Assembly: GCF_963675165.1 (NCBI RefSeq)
Contig: NC_087386.1
Coordinates: 6,087,566 to 6,151,565 of the forward strand
Source: Halichondria panicea
Lineage: Eukaryota > Porifera > Demospongiae > Suberitida > Halichondriidae
DNA length: 64,000 nucleotides
Direction of reading: 5' to 3'
Part shown: positions 1 through 9,815 of the stretch, one piece after another
Numbering within the stretch: position 1 is the stretch's first letter
How the letters are laid out: each line of letters begins with the position of its first letter
Made by a program: the position numbers and the translations under genes
The notes under the pieces: model-generated
What the model saw: the letters and a program-made list of their open reading frames with translations, nothing else
Told to the model about the DNA's origin: nothing
The model's database searches: none

Positions 1-73
1 GGGAACACATGTACAGTGCACTAATCTCATAAGAGGACCTTTTAATATTGTAGACTTGTGTGTGTTTCTCCAG

Positions 74-3000
74 TGCCCATGCCGATGCCAAGGGAATTAT
101 GCAGCTGTTGCGACAGGTGAATTAGTATGCCTTGAGGTATAGCCGCATGTGGGATACGGTAAAGCTGAATGTGTGTCTGCCTGTCTTTTTATACGATAGG
201 AACCAGAGGTATAAATAACACATCTTGATTGTCCTGACAAGTTGTCCTAGCATAATACATTTTGTTCTGCCATCAGATGATATTGGTCGGACACTAGATT
301 ACCCATGAAATGTCCTTGGTAATCTCTATATAAAAAAGGAGGGTTTAGGGAAGATAAGGTAATGCTTAGCACATAAAATAGAAGCTTACCTATTCATCTT
401 GTCACTCTGCTACATAGCTATATAAATATCTAGGCCTCCTCTTGTGCAATGAACAAAGACACATGGCTGTTATGAGATCATTATTTTAGTGCGCATGCGC
501 ATCATAACTATGACCTTTGGCCTTCAATCTTTGCATGCTAGGACACTATGACCGAGCAAGTAGCTAGGACACTATGACCGAGCAAGTAGCTAAATGGTCG
601 GTCAAATAGGCTAATTGCTCGGAAATTGACCGATGACCGACTGTTATTTATACCTCTGGGAAACGCACACTGAATTTATGTAGTGCCGTCATGTTCCATC
701 CTCGTTATACCCCGCCCACTAGCATCATGCACAGACACAGTATAGCAGCTACATTAGTTTTGCAGGCAGAAATTCCACTGTAGTCTGCGTACTAAAAGTA
801 TATATAGCTAGGTGCATGAGATTATAAAGAGTTGTTTACAATGTTACCAAGTATAGAGGATGTTATAATTATATCTGCAAGAAGATATAATCATGAATAA
901 ATGTAATTAATAAGACTTAATTTAAGAGTTAGTTCAATAAGTAACTAGCTGTCTTGTTTTGTTGCTGATTGTGATTACAATCTACAGCTATTTTATAAGT
1001 TACCCGAGGAGCACGTGGGCGGCCACGGGTAGTAGTCGTCTGGTTTGTTTGTCTGTTTGTGTGTGACATGTGAGTCTACTCATCTGGATGCCATAGCACT
1101 GCGTTTACAGCATGGATAGCCTCCACACAACAAGTTATTAATTTTAAAAGTGGAAGATTTTAAAGCTTTGTTGTCATATAAATGACAATCAGGATATTTT
1201 AAGAACTAAACTTGCACGTTGTCTTAGCTCTACACGTGACCTTTATTCAAGGTAGATCTACATAATAATTTGCAGCTGAAGTGATTCTTTACCTGTCTAT
1301 ATTAAAAGTTAAAAGTAAAATTGTAGGTTGTTGCTTCTTTTCTCCTCTGGTTTTTACATATCTACAGCCGAGGGTTAATATAGCACTTCAGTACTCCAGT
1401 TATAGAATGAGTCCCCTGAGAATATCTACGATAGAGTCTAAGACTTGGGATTATTTTGAATACTTTTTTGTCGTAGTTTTTGCAGAAAAATGAATAGACC
1501 AAACAGAGTACTGAAGTACACCTTGTATTTAAGGAATTACGGTACCCCACCCAGTTGCTATGATACTGACCCCAAGTGGCACATCTGGCTATAAATCAAA
1601 TTTGAGTAATGAATATCGTTATCTTATCTGATTGGGCTGCACCTGGAGGAACCACTTGACCAAGGTCACTAGTTGGATTTCTCTTTTGCAGACTACTTGC
1701 AGAATTCTAGCCTAGTTTTTAATTTCTGTAAGCTTAAAATGTTATTTTTCAGGGGTGTCAAATTTTATTTCGCTAATTTTGCTCAGAAGCAGAGATACAC
1801 GCCTCAAGACCAGCTTTGCGTTGGCGTGTTCCCCGGCTACCTGGAGGGAGCCACTGTTATCCAGATACTCATCAGTGGTTCAAGTGAGCCAGTAAACGCA
1901 CAGGATTCAGCAACTGTCTTAGCACGTGCAGAATTTAAGAAAGTATACAACATGGTGAAAATAAAAACTACAGCACAATAAAAATTACATAAATTATATA
2001 CATGCAGCTCTAGATGTATTATACAGTTAGAATGTGTTTTTATTAATGTGTCCAATCATAATTATGTCACTGATTAGTTCATCAATGGCGTCACTTCTGA
2101 AGGCTCAGCTGTGCTTGGGCTCAGGAAGTTGGGAGCATGATCGGCTGTGTCCGTAGGTAGGCTGACTCTAGTGGAGGGTGGAGCAGTTCGTAGTCCTGGA
2201 CCAGCCGTCTCGATATCTGCTCTGTTGGCAAACCTCACATGTCTTGTTCTACTACGAAAGCTGTAGCACATGTAGCCAAAAACTAGCAATGGGAAACATG
2301 ACAGAGAAGAAGATAGGACTATCTGTGTTATCGCTATGGCAGGCGTAATAAAAAGAGTGCGAACATTCAATCCAAACACAAACAGAGTAAAGAAAAACAG
2401 AGCAAAAAATATTCCTATATCTTTCAGTACATCTCTTCTCCTTGCAATTTGCCTTCTCCATAGAGTACAAAACCATATAGTTAAAACAACATTCCCCATC
2501 AAGCTTATTAGTATTAGTGCAGATGGTATGACTAAAATAATAATAAATATAGTGAGGTACAGAATGGTGTTTATTCCGATATATAAATAATATGCCAGCA
2601 CACTAAACACAAACCCGACGAGCAATGTTGTCATGACAAATATACATTCCAATAGCAAACGCAATCGATAACTCCAAGGACGCCTTCTTAAGAAACAACC
2701 ACACAGTTTTGTTACCAGGGTAAAGTAGATAGAGCAGATCAATATAACCATAATCCACATTCCACCGCCATATGCCACACTGATGTACACATCTCTAACT
2801 TGGTAACAAAAGTTGAACATTGACTCATCTGGTTTGAATGCAGGAATACTCCAAAGCCATAATGCTCCAAGCTGTAGTGTAGTGATGACAGTCATGTAGA
2901 CTATCCTTCTTACTAGAAAGTTAGTCTTCCTTCGACAGATAAACACAATGTTTAAGACCATCCCAACAAAACTCAATGGAAACACCACTGAGAGACCTAC

Positions 3001-6000
3001 TGCTTGAACAATGAAGACATGTGGCAGGGTTGTGTTGATGTTTGGAGAATATGGATCCCACGGATCATGATCAGGAACAAGGTATCTGCAGTCCATTCTC
3101 AAGTCTAGTCAGCTTAGCTGTGTAGAATATCAGGCACCTTGCTAATTAACATGTGGGCGGAACACAGGAAGTCATGTGCAAGTGAAAGTCCTTAGCAACA
3201 GAGAATCGTTGTAAAGCAAAAACAAAAATACACGTGTGTGTGCGCATTCCAGCTGTATTGACGGTTGTAATGCGACGAAAACTAACAAACTAAAGCTTCT
3301 CAAGTTTCTCGAGTTATGACTCACAGTGAAGGCTGTTGCAGTTTCTACAGCATCTTTCATAGCATCATCTGTTTGCACAAACTGTCTATTTGAGTTAGCC
3401 TCGCATTATAAGTATAGCTACAACAGTGAAAAGAGCAAGCTAGCTATTCCTATTAAAGTGTTTAGTACCGTATTTAAAGCTACACTTTTAAATCATTACG
3501 AAACCAGAGGTTGTTTGTTTTGTAGGTTGAAAATTATATTGAGGGGAAGCAAATCATGGCGAGAGGCATTAGCCCAGTGCAGCTTGAAACGCTCGTTAAT
3601 ATAGTAACTACCTCTGTAACTGCCTCTGCCGGATAATCGAGGTTCTACTGCACCAAACTGTTCTGAAAATGCCAACCACAGACTAATATAAGCACAGGCT
3701 GTATAGTTTACTACAGTTGTAGATCCTAGTCAGCATTGTTTTTCCTTTGCCGGATCTCTGTGGCTTTCGTTTTACAATAATTATTTTAAATGACAGCTGG
3801 TGTACAGTGCATCTAGTCTAGAGAGTAAAGTACCACAATAGGGTGAGTAGTTGTACTTAAATGTATCTCAAGATTTGCACAATGCCATTGTATAGGTGAA
3901 TGAATAGAGCTACAACATTATTCAAAAATTAATATTTCCCCAAAAGTTGTTGTAGTGGGAAATCATTTTAGGTGAAAATGAGAGTGATCGTATTTCTGGA
4001 CAAATTTTTCGTATCATAAGTTTGGCAATTTAATTTAACAACTCTATACTAAAGGCGCTGTATACAGTGTTTTTAGCAAAATAAATCATATGTCACTGAT
4101 TAGTTCATCAATGGTGTCACTTCTGAAGGCTCAGCTGTGCTTGGGCTCAGGAAGTTGGGAGCATGATCGGCTGTGTCCGTAGGTAGGCTGACTCTAGTGG
4201 AGGGTGGAACAGTTCGTAGTCCAGGACCAGCCGTCTCGATATCTGCTCTGTTGGCAAACCTCACATGTCTCGTTCTACTACGAAAACTGTAGCACATGTA
4301 GCCAAAAACTAGCAATGGGAAACACAATAGAAAAGAACACATGACTATCTGTGTTATCACTACGGGAGGCGTATACACTAAAACCGATAATAAATCCAAT
4401 CCAAACACCAACAGAGTAAAGAAAAATAGAGCTAAAAATATTCCTATTTCTTTCAGTACATCTCTTCTCCTTGCAATTTGCCTTCTCCATAAACAAAACC
4501 ATGCAATTAAAACAACATTTCCTATGAAGCTTATTGGTACTAGTGCAAATGGTATGGTTTCAATAATCATTAGCAGAGTGAGGTACGAAGCTATGTTTAT
4601 TTCGTTGACATATATGTATACCAGCACACTTAACACTGACCCGGCAAGCAATGTTATCATGACAAATATACATTCCAATAGCAAACGCGATCGATCACTC
4701 CAAGGATGCCTTCTTGAGAAACAACCATACAGTTTTGTTAGTAGGGTAAAGTAGATAGACCAGACCAGTAGAGCCATGATCCACATTAAACCGCTATTTG
4801 CCACACTGATGTACACAAGTCTAACTGTATCACAAAAGTTGAGCATTGACTCATCTTGTTTGAATGCAGGAATGCTCCAAAGCCATAATGCTCCAAGCTG
4901 TAGTGTAGTGATGACAGTCATGTAGACTATCCTTCTTACTAGAAAGTTAGTCTTCCTTCGACAGATAAACACAATATTCAACACCATCCCAACAAAGCTC
5001 AATGGAAACACCACTGAGAGAACTACTGCTTGAGCAATGTAGACATCTGGCAGGGTTGTGTTGATGTTGGGATATGGATCCCACGCGGGATCAGGATCAA
5101 GATAGCTGCAGTCCATTCTCACAAACTTTCCAGTCAGCTTACATGTAGCTGTGTATAGTAGTTTCCAAGTATTATAGGCACCTCGCTAATTAGATTCATG
5201 GCCGGAACACATGCAGGAAGTCATATGCACATTCTCTGTTACTTAGGACTTACTTGATGTAAAGCACAACAAAGCAAACAAAAATACACAACCAAGGTGT
5301 TTCATGCCTGTTTCGTGGGGCTCGTTTTACAGCCCGAAATCCACGTGGTGTATTTAATAGATACTGCATAGCAGCCGGTTGTCTGTAATCAGTGGGCTGG
5401 ACTAGAATGGATTGCTGGAATGACTTTTTGATCGTTCTGCGTATGCACAGTATGTGATTGTACTTTGCTATTTATAAGCGTAGCCACATGCATGAGGGAT
5501 ACGGTAAAGCTGACTGTGTGGTCGCTATACTTCTAGAGGTTAGAAATTGCTTAATAGATCCCATAATTGGAGGGTCGCTTTAAATCGAATAAGTATACAG
5601 TAGCCATTTCTTAACCTCTTGTAGACACACCCTTATTCCTGTAGATCTACTGCGCATGCGCACTCAACCCTATGCATATGTGGTATTTCCTTTCATAAGG
5701 TCCTGGTAAGCCACGATGCTACCATACACAAGTCTTACAAACTGATTTTCTAACATTATTGTTATACTAAACCACTAATACTTTTTGAACGATAGCAAAT
5801 CATGGCGAGAGGCATTAGCACAGCGTAGCTTGCTACTCTCGTTAATAATAACTGCATGTGTCCATTAAGTTCATGTTTACTTGTACTTCCTATTATAATA
5901 GCGTACGCCAGTTACCGCAATTTTCATTGGACAGGTGACATTTTCGGGTGAACTCCCAGTTCAGAATAGTGACATAAAACCTATTGCACATAATAATTGA

Positions 6001-6811
6001 TTTTCAGTATGAAAATGCCCACTACACGTTACTCTGTATTAATTGCCTCAGGCTGCTCCTAAGAACGTGATGCTGGTTCATGGGGAGGCGTCCAAAATGG
6101 AATTCCTCAAACAAAAAGTGATGAAAGAATTTGGTGTTAACTGCTTCATGCCGGCCAACGGGGAAACAGTGACCATTAAAACTCCGCCCACAATACCGGC
6201 TGACATGTCACGCCTCCTTTTCAAGAAAACTCTAGAATCTTGTTATAGTAAGTGAACATTATTTTGTTGCCCCTCCCCCTGAATTTTGATGACACGTAAT
6301 AATTGGGTAAGGAGCTGTATCTAATTAATGGTATGTCTTATGTACAGGTCCGGATGCTAAGAGAATTTGTCCCTCTCCCAGCGTTGCCCCGGTAACAGGC
6401 CTGTTGGTGATGAAAAATGATGTAAGTTGTTAGTGATTGATCATTCAATTAATTATATATTTTTCTCACACCCTCCAGTCTATCCGAATGTTGGATAGCT
6501 CCGAGTCAATGTCTGAGGTTGGCCTCACCGCCCACACCCTCACAATCTCCACCACCCTCACAGTCGAGGACCACGCCCACACACCTGCTCACTTTGTCGA
6601 TCAACTCGCTCAAGTGACGGCCAAATTGCTACCTGACCATGTCATCAGTTGTCATGACAACACTGTGGCTCTCTCGGGAACATCTGTTACCATCGAAGTT
6701 GTGAATTTTGAATCCAACCCTGAGATGCTCGTTAATTGGAATATTGAGGATGATAGCCTCGGAGAGTTCGTATGCTCCTCTCTACGCAGGAACTTGTCTC
6801 GACTATTATGA
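74..6811 (+). CDS. INTS11: INTS11 (Integrator complex endonuclease subunit), C-terminal exons
   Basis: INTS11 is the metallo-beta-lactamase/beta-CASP RNA endonuclease of the nuclear Integrator complex, which cleaves nascent snRNA and other Pol II transcripts. Four exons are visible: 74-116, 6052-6247, 6348-6421 and 6479-6811 (TGA stop). The junctions are GT-AG and their phases join without error. Exon 74-116 continues a Ser codon split by the upstream intron and encodes [14 protein letters not shown]; in the family the His of SAHAD is a beta-CASP metal-site residue. Exon 6052-6247 encodes the conserved [14 protein letters not shown] and [13 protein letters not shown] stretches. The last two exons form the C-terminal domain, including GLLVMKND. 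About 214 residues are visible; the catalytic N-terminal part lies left of the window. The first visible intron, 5.9 kb, holds two intact antisense receptor genes. The identification rests on remembered family sequence and is strong. Confidence 0.9.
127..180 (+). repeat. Dispersed short repeat containing GGGATACGGTAAAGCTG
   Basis: A roughly 45-bp sequence (consensus CCTCGAGGCGTAGCCGCA followed by GGGATACGGTAAAGCTG, then a TGTGTCTGTCTG tract) recurs through the window near 5478, 8293, 8731, 15798, 19817, 23119, 30434, 30605, 34555, 36967, 41063, 45700, 51090, 54410, 57007 and 58448. Most copies sit in the receptor 5' flanks, but three lie in INTS11 or INTS11-pseudogene introns, so it is not only a part of the receptor unit. 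I see no RNA polymerase III box of good quality. Its nature is unknown. Confidence 0.7.
203..659. mobile_element. MITE-like element with 3-bp target duplication
   Basis: Perfect terminal inverted repeats beginning CCAGAGGTATAAATAACA flank a 457-bp insert. GAA is duplicated on both sides (200-202 and 660-662). The uninterrupted site (GATAGGAAACGCACACTG) is visible in many sister flanks, for example near 15870 and 30505, confirming a discrete insertion. It carries no coding capacity. A 26-bp tandem duplication lies at 540-591 inside it. A 3-bp duplication is compatible with PIF/Harbinger-type elements, but the superfamily is not proven. Confidence 0.75.
1002..2073. repeat. Long 3' flank of the receptor unit (type A)
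   Basis: This stretch of the INTS11 intron is the receptor-family 3' flank. It is recognisable by CCCACCCAGTTGCTATGATA (1545-1564), a GACCAGCTTTGC block (1809-1820) and the CCAGATACTCAT block (1860-1871). Much of it is repeated at 28100-29091, and the proximal half recurs next to the copies at 21919, 24267, 35529, 39612, 42490, 44248, 47127, 48484 and 63839. I see no gene in it. The short ORFs that cross it differ between copies. Confidence 0.7.
2039..2044 (-). promoter_or_regulatory. Possible polyadenylation signal of the first receptor
   Basis: AATAAA on the minus strand, about 30 bases past the stop codon of the receptor at 2074-3096. Most sister copies have a diverged sequence here, so it is not a shared feature of the family. 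Confidence 0.3.
2074..3096 (-). CDS. 7TM receptor-like protein, array copy 1 (intact)
   Basis: A single-exon gene of 340 codons. I start at the ATG of MDCRYL because the reading frame's two preceding codons (TTG AGA) lack an ATG and GAGAATGG is a good start context; sister genes have the same layout. Hydrophobic segments lie at about residues 28-54, 62-85, 102-128, 148-171, 179-210, 226-246 and 250-279, so a plasma-membrane receptor is the natural reading. The N-terminus carries an NTT sequon. Internal loops are basic ([21 protein letters not shown]). The 60-residue tail is rich in Ser, Thr and Pro and ends SEVTPLMN. I see no DRY or NPxxY motif, so class membership is uncertain. The gene is nested antisense in the INTS11 intron. 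Its TM3 entry ([14 protein letters not shown]) resembles that of the copy at 55604. Ligand and coupling are unknown. Confidence 0.85.
   Translation of the reverse strand: MDCRYLVPDHDPWDPYSPNINTTLPHVFIVQAVGLSVVFPLSFVGMVLNIVFICRRKTNFLVRRIVYMTVITTLQLGALWLWSIPAFKPDESMFNFCYQVRDVYISVAYGGGMWIMVILICSIYFTLVTKLCGCFLRRRPWSYRLRLLLECIFVMTTLLVGFVFSVLAYYLYIGINTILYLTIFIIILVIPSALILISLMGNVVLTIWFCTLWRRQIARRRDVLKDIGIFFALFFFTLFVFGLNVRTLFITPAIAITQIVLSSSLSCFPLLVFGYMCYSFRSRTRHVRFANRADIETAGPGLRTAPPSTRVSLPTDTADHAPNFLSPSTAEPSEVTPLMN
3097..3215 (-). promoter_or_regulatory. Conserved receptor 5' flank, copy 1
   Basis: This block is shared with nearly all array members. It holds a TAATTA homeodomain-type core near 3143, ACAGGAAGT (an ETS-type site) at 3164-3172, and AGCAAC, the half-site of an RFX X-box, at 3194-3199. 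Conservation among copies may simply reflect recent duplication; the binding-site readings are inference. Confidence 0.45.
3610..3655 (+). repeat. Remnant of a pogo/Tigger-like terminal repeat
   Basis: CCGGATAATCGAGGTTCTAC followed by TG matches the right end of the longer repeat copies near 9630, 59063 and 60693. Only the end is left here. The spacer from about 3216 to 4099 otherwise shows only diverged type-B 3' flank sequence in front of copy 2. Confidence 0.5.
4100..5116 (-). CDS. 7TM receptor-like protein, array copy 2 (intact)
   Basis: A single-exon gene of 338 codons starting at the ATG of MDCSYLDPD; the GTG two codons upstream in frame is not a plausible start. It keeps the seven hydrophobic segments, the NTT sequon and the family tail ending SEVTPLMN. 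It differs from copy 1 mainly at the extracellular side: [17 protein letters not shown] entering TM3, [13 protein letters not shown] entering TM5 and [18 protein letters not shown] between TM6 and TM7. TM5-TM6 reads AWFCLWRRQ, one residue shorter than the usual WFCTLWRRQ. The gene is antisense within the INTS11 intron, and copies 1 and 2 lie head-to-tail about 1 kb apart. It is a membrane receptor by architecture; the ligand is unknown. Confidence 0.85.
   Translation of the reverse strand: MDCSYLDPDPAWDPYPNINTTLPDVYIAQAVVLSVVFPLSFVGMVLNIVFICRRKTNFLVRRIVYMTVITTLQLGALWLWSIPAFKQDESMLNFCDTVRLVYISVANSGLMWIMALLVWSIYFTLLTKLYGCFSRRHPWSDRSRLLLECIFVMITLLAGSVLSVLVYIYVNEINIASYLTLLMIIETIPFALVPISFIGNVVLIAWFCLWRRQIARRRDVLKEIGIFLALFFFTLLVFGLDLLSVLVYTPPVVITQIVMCSFLLCFPLLVFGYMCYSFRSRTRHVRFANRADIETAGPGLRTVPPSTRVSLPTDTADHAPNFLSPSTAEPSEVTPLMN
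5117..5235 (-). promoter_or_regulatory. Conserved receptor 5' flank, copy 2
   Basis: CTAATTAG is at 5186-5193 and GCAGGAAGT at 5213-5221. The downstream AGCAAC half-site seen in most copies is missing because the sequence diverges (ATTCTCTGTTACTTAGG). Confidence 0.4.
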
Positions 6812-7098
6812 ACATAATTTTAATTAATTCTGCTGGTGTAATAATCTATTTTTCGTATGTTGTACATACGTGTATCTACATTTATCAAAAATTAATCAAT
6901 TATTTTTCAACATTAATAATGGAATTTTAATGAGGTTGACACAATTAGTTGACACAATCAATTAATATAATAATTATTATATAATACATAAAACAGTCCG
7001 CTGTATACCAGCTAGAGTGTGCATGAAGTGAGATATAAAACAGAGCCGGGGAGGATGCTCTAAAAGTGCATATGCTACTGACACAACTAGTCGAGTCT

Positions 7099-7640
7099 CT
7101 ATGGTTCCTGATGTACGAGCAGCTCCACCTCTTCCTGCACGGTCAGCTGTCCCTTGGTGGGGTCATCCTCCACACCCAGCCCTCTGTCACCACCACCTAG
7201 CATGAGCCGGCGCTGGGCATTGGGCTGCAGACGACTACATCTGACCGGGCCTGAGGGGGGGGCAGGGGGTATAAGAGTGACGTAGTGTCGGCACTACTCG
7301 GGTTGGTTTCATTTGCAATGTGTTGGAGCAGGAGGGCTTGTAGTTGCTGTAGCTGATGCAACTGTTGCAAATGGGATTGCTGTGACTGCATGACTTGGGC
7401 TTGTTGCTGACTCAGCAATTGTTACTGTACACAATTAGAAGCAGATAAAGCTTGCAGCTAGCTGTGTGAGCTGGGCCTGCTGTATACATGTAGATCTAGT
7501 TGCTGCTGAGTGGAGTTGTTGTCCTTGGTGGGGGAGATTTGCTGTTGGAGATGTTGCAAGATGGCTGTCTGAGCGGCGGAGACAGTCTGCTGACTGAGTA
7601 TTAAAAGCATCCTCCTTATTATTAGAGTTGGTCTGCTGTA
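7099..7640 (-). CDS. C-terminal part of a Gln-rich protein, probably decayed upstream
   Basis: The minus strand here has coding character unlike the surroundings. A last exon at 7099-7250 follows a C-rich tract and AG acceptor and reads PVRCSRLQPNAQRRLML, continuing to a tail ending EEVELLVHQEP and a TAG stop. Upstream (7290-7418) is a Gln/Leu-rich stretch (LSQQQAQVMQSQQSHLQQL). Farther upstream (about 7490-7590) another Gln-rich piece (QTAILQHLQQQISPTKDN) lies in a different frame, so either introns or frameshifts separate them. Gln-rich tails of this kind occur in transcription co-regulators, but I cannot name the gene. It converges on INTS11, with 287 bases between the two stops. Its 5' part ends where the duplicated INTS11 block begins, suggesting truncation. 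Confidence 0.4.
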
Positions 7641-7744
7641 CTACTGACTTCCTGACTGAAGAAGATAAAAGAATGTTTGGAGAGAAATGGAAAGGTATTC
7701 AACACTTTTAATGCTCATTGCTTACACAACATTGTACCTGTTAG

Positions 7745-8719
7745 GTTCTCATTCCCGTGTTTGCTCTTGGTAGAGCTCAGGAGTTGTGCATATTGCTGGA
7801 AACTTTCTGGTGCCCATACATTCTAGAATGTGACTTCCATTCGTCACAAATGTTTCCAGGGACAAATGAAACATCCTATTACCTTTTCCCAAGCCCTTGG
7901 CAGAGAAAGTAAACTTTAATTATATCTATCTTTACTCAATGTCTTCAGAACTTCTTCTCTCTCAACAGGCAAATCATTACTACAAGCTGTTCATCAGAGT
8001 CACATGGACAAACCAGAAAATACGAAACCACAGAGCGAAACCGTACAGCGAGTTCAAGCACATCAAAGTGAGATTATTACCCCACCTAGTGCTGTTTCCT
8101 TAATTGGTAGACCCTCCACAGCCGTTTGATAGGTCCTATATTGACCAGCCCGGACCCATGGTGGTGTTTGCTACCCCAGGCATGCTGCACGCTGGCCTCT
8201 CACTGCAAATCTCAAAAGATGGGCCGATGACGAGAAAAACATGGCAAGTCAATAATTATAATACCATGCTATTTACTCTCTGCTGTAATTATGCCTCAAG
8301 GCGTAGCCGCATGAGGGATACGATAAAGCTGACTGTGTGTGTGTGTTACTGTAAGCTCTGTAACTTCTGTAATAAGAGACCCGTACTATATCTCCTTGCA
8401 TGTATAATTTTTAATTGAGTTGCTATTAGCTTCCTGTCCAATGCCCCCCCCCTGATCCCCCCTGCAGCTTATCATGCCCGGGTACTGTGTGGCAGGCACT
8501 ATAGGGCACAAGGTTCTCTCTGGGGCTAAGAAGATTGAGATAGACAAGAAGATGGTCAACGTCAGGCTCTCTGTGCAGTACATGTCCTTTAGGTGAGTTG
8601 CTATGGGAACACATGCTAGTACACTAATTTCATAAGAGGACCTTTTAATTCTGTAGACTTGTGTGTATTTCTACAGTGCCCATGCCGATGCTAAGGGAAT
8701 TATGCAGCTGTTGCGACAG
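7745..8719 (+). pseudogene. INTS11: Second, decayed INTS11 fragment
   Basis: Pieces of six INTS11 exons lie in order: 7745-7809 ([21 protein letters not shown]), 7860-7908, 7969-8067 (ANHYYKLFI, WTNQKIR, EFKHIK), 8122-8243 (FDRSYIDQPGPMVVFATPG), 8468-8592 (LIMPGYCVAGTIGHKVLSG) and 8677-8719 ([14 protein letters not shown]). Frame-breaking indels are visible in exons 7860, 7969 and 8122; in the last, a missing base after LQI breaks the frame. The 8243/8244 junction has a GC donor. No counterpart of the following exon (AAPKNVML) is found to the right. The 8604-8730 part closely matches window positions 1-130, so this is a local segmental duplication of the INTS11 locus, now non-functional. Translation would fail after any of the indels. 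Confidence 0.8.
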
Positions 8720-8801
8720 GTGAATTATTATGCCTCGAGGTATAGCCGCATGTGGGATACGGTAAAGCTGACTGTGTGTATGTATATAGCCTAATTTAAT
8801 A

Positions 8802-9008
8802 CCGTGTAGCTGGTAATTTTCATAGAGCAAAATATTCGTGGTGTTCGTGGTTGAAGCTTTGATCACGAATACTTTACCCACGAATGAAGCAACCTTGCCT
8901 ACCTTTACCTGCAGTGCAAAGCAGCAACCACGAAAATATTATTCACGAAGTGACTAAATATTGCTGAACCACGAATGTTTTGCCCCCTGAAAATTACCCG
9001 CTATACGG
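8802..9008. mobile_element. MITE, CCGTNTAGC family, TA duplication
   Basis: Inverted ends CCGTGTAGCTGGTAATTTTC and CCGTATAGCGGGTAATTTTC flank a 207-bp insert bounded by TA on both sides. The interior is rich in repeated CACGAA/TTCGTGG words. A sister lies at 31606-31817, and truncated left ends lie near 37275 and 58763. The TA duplication suggests the Tc1/mariner superfamily; no transposase is present. Confidence 0.75.
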
Positions 9009-9360
9009 TAGTTAGTTCAATAACTTTCTTTTTTTTTGCGATAATATCCTTAGAGCACTCGCAACGGTGCATTAACTGGTTTGTAGTTCGCAGCTACCAA
9101 TAGCTATCGCTCTAGTGTAGAGCTAACTACTAAGTAGAATAGTCTATGAACAGATTTTGCTATTCCTGATTCTGGAGAGACTGCAATGGTCTTCAATGTA
9201 TTGGTAGCCTTTACTTTAGAATAAAGCCTTTGTTTGCAAGATAGCATTGCTAGAAGCTTATGGAATCACTTAGCTGTACTCGCATTGCAACCATGCATGG
9301 AGCAGTTGTAGCTATTATAAAATTCTATGGCATAAAAATGAATTATTTTGACCACCCGAA

Positions 9361-9630
9361 CTGTGTTCTAACAATCTAAATTATCTGGTCCTCCATTATT
9401 CGGCTTGGCAACTTTTATTTGAATAATTCAGAAAATGGGCGTATCCCTTAAATGCGCATGCGCATTACAGCTGTTACTATGGAGACAAGCCTGCTTATCT
9501 TTTGAGCATGCGCAGGCAACCATGCTGTTATCGCGTGGATCAAGGCGTGGTTTATCCATTCAATTATCCAGCATATTCAGTTATATCCAGCGATCTGAAC
9601 CAAGGTGTCCGGATAATCGAGGTTCTAATG
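9361..9630. mobile_element. Pogo/Tigger-like non-autonomous repeat
   Basis: The right end, CCGGATAATCGAGGTTCTA, and a degenerate inverted left end (AATCTAAATTATCTGG) bound about 270 bp. Terminal sequences of the type CAGTAGAACCTCGATTATCC are typical of pogo/Tigger families. Related copies lie at about 58810-59063 and 60427-60693, with partial ones at 37340-37455 and 31865-31900. No coding sequence. Confidence 0.55.
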
Positions 9631-9815
9631 TACCCAAAAATTCCAACCACAGAATATTAGAGCAGGGCTGTGGTTGTTTATAAGGGAAGGCTGTGGTTTA
9701 CTACAGTTGTAGAATGTAGATCCTAGTCTAGGAATTTGTCAGCATAGTTTTTTCTTTGATCTCTATGGCTTTCATTCTACAATAATATTATTTTAAGACA
9801 GCTGATTATACATAC

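Noticed and set aside
1673-1981. 102-codon ORF on the + strand and similar ones at 39322, 42134, 46771 and 63500
   Set aside because: They lie in the type-A 3' flank. Length and frame change between copies and opposite-strand ORFs are equally long, so there is no sign of protein-level conservation.
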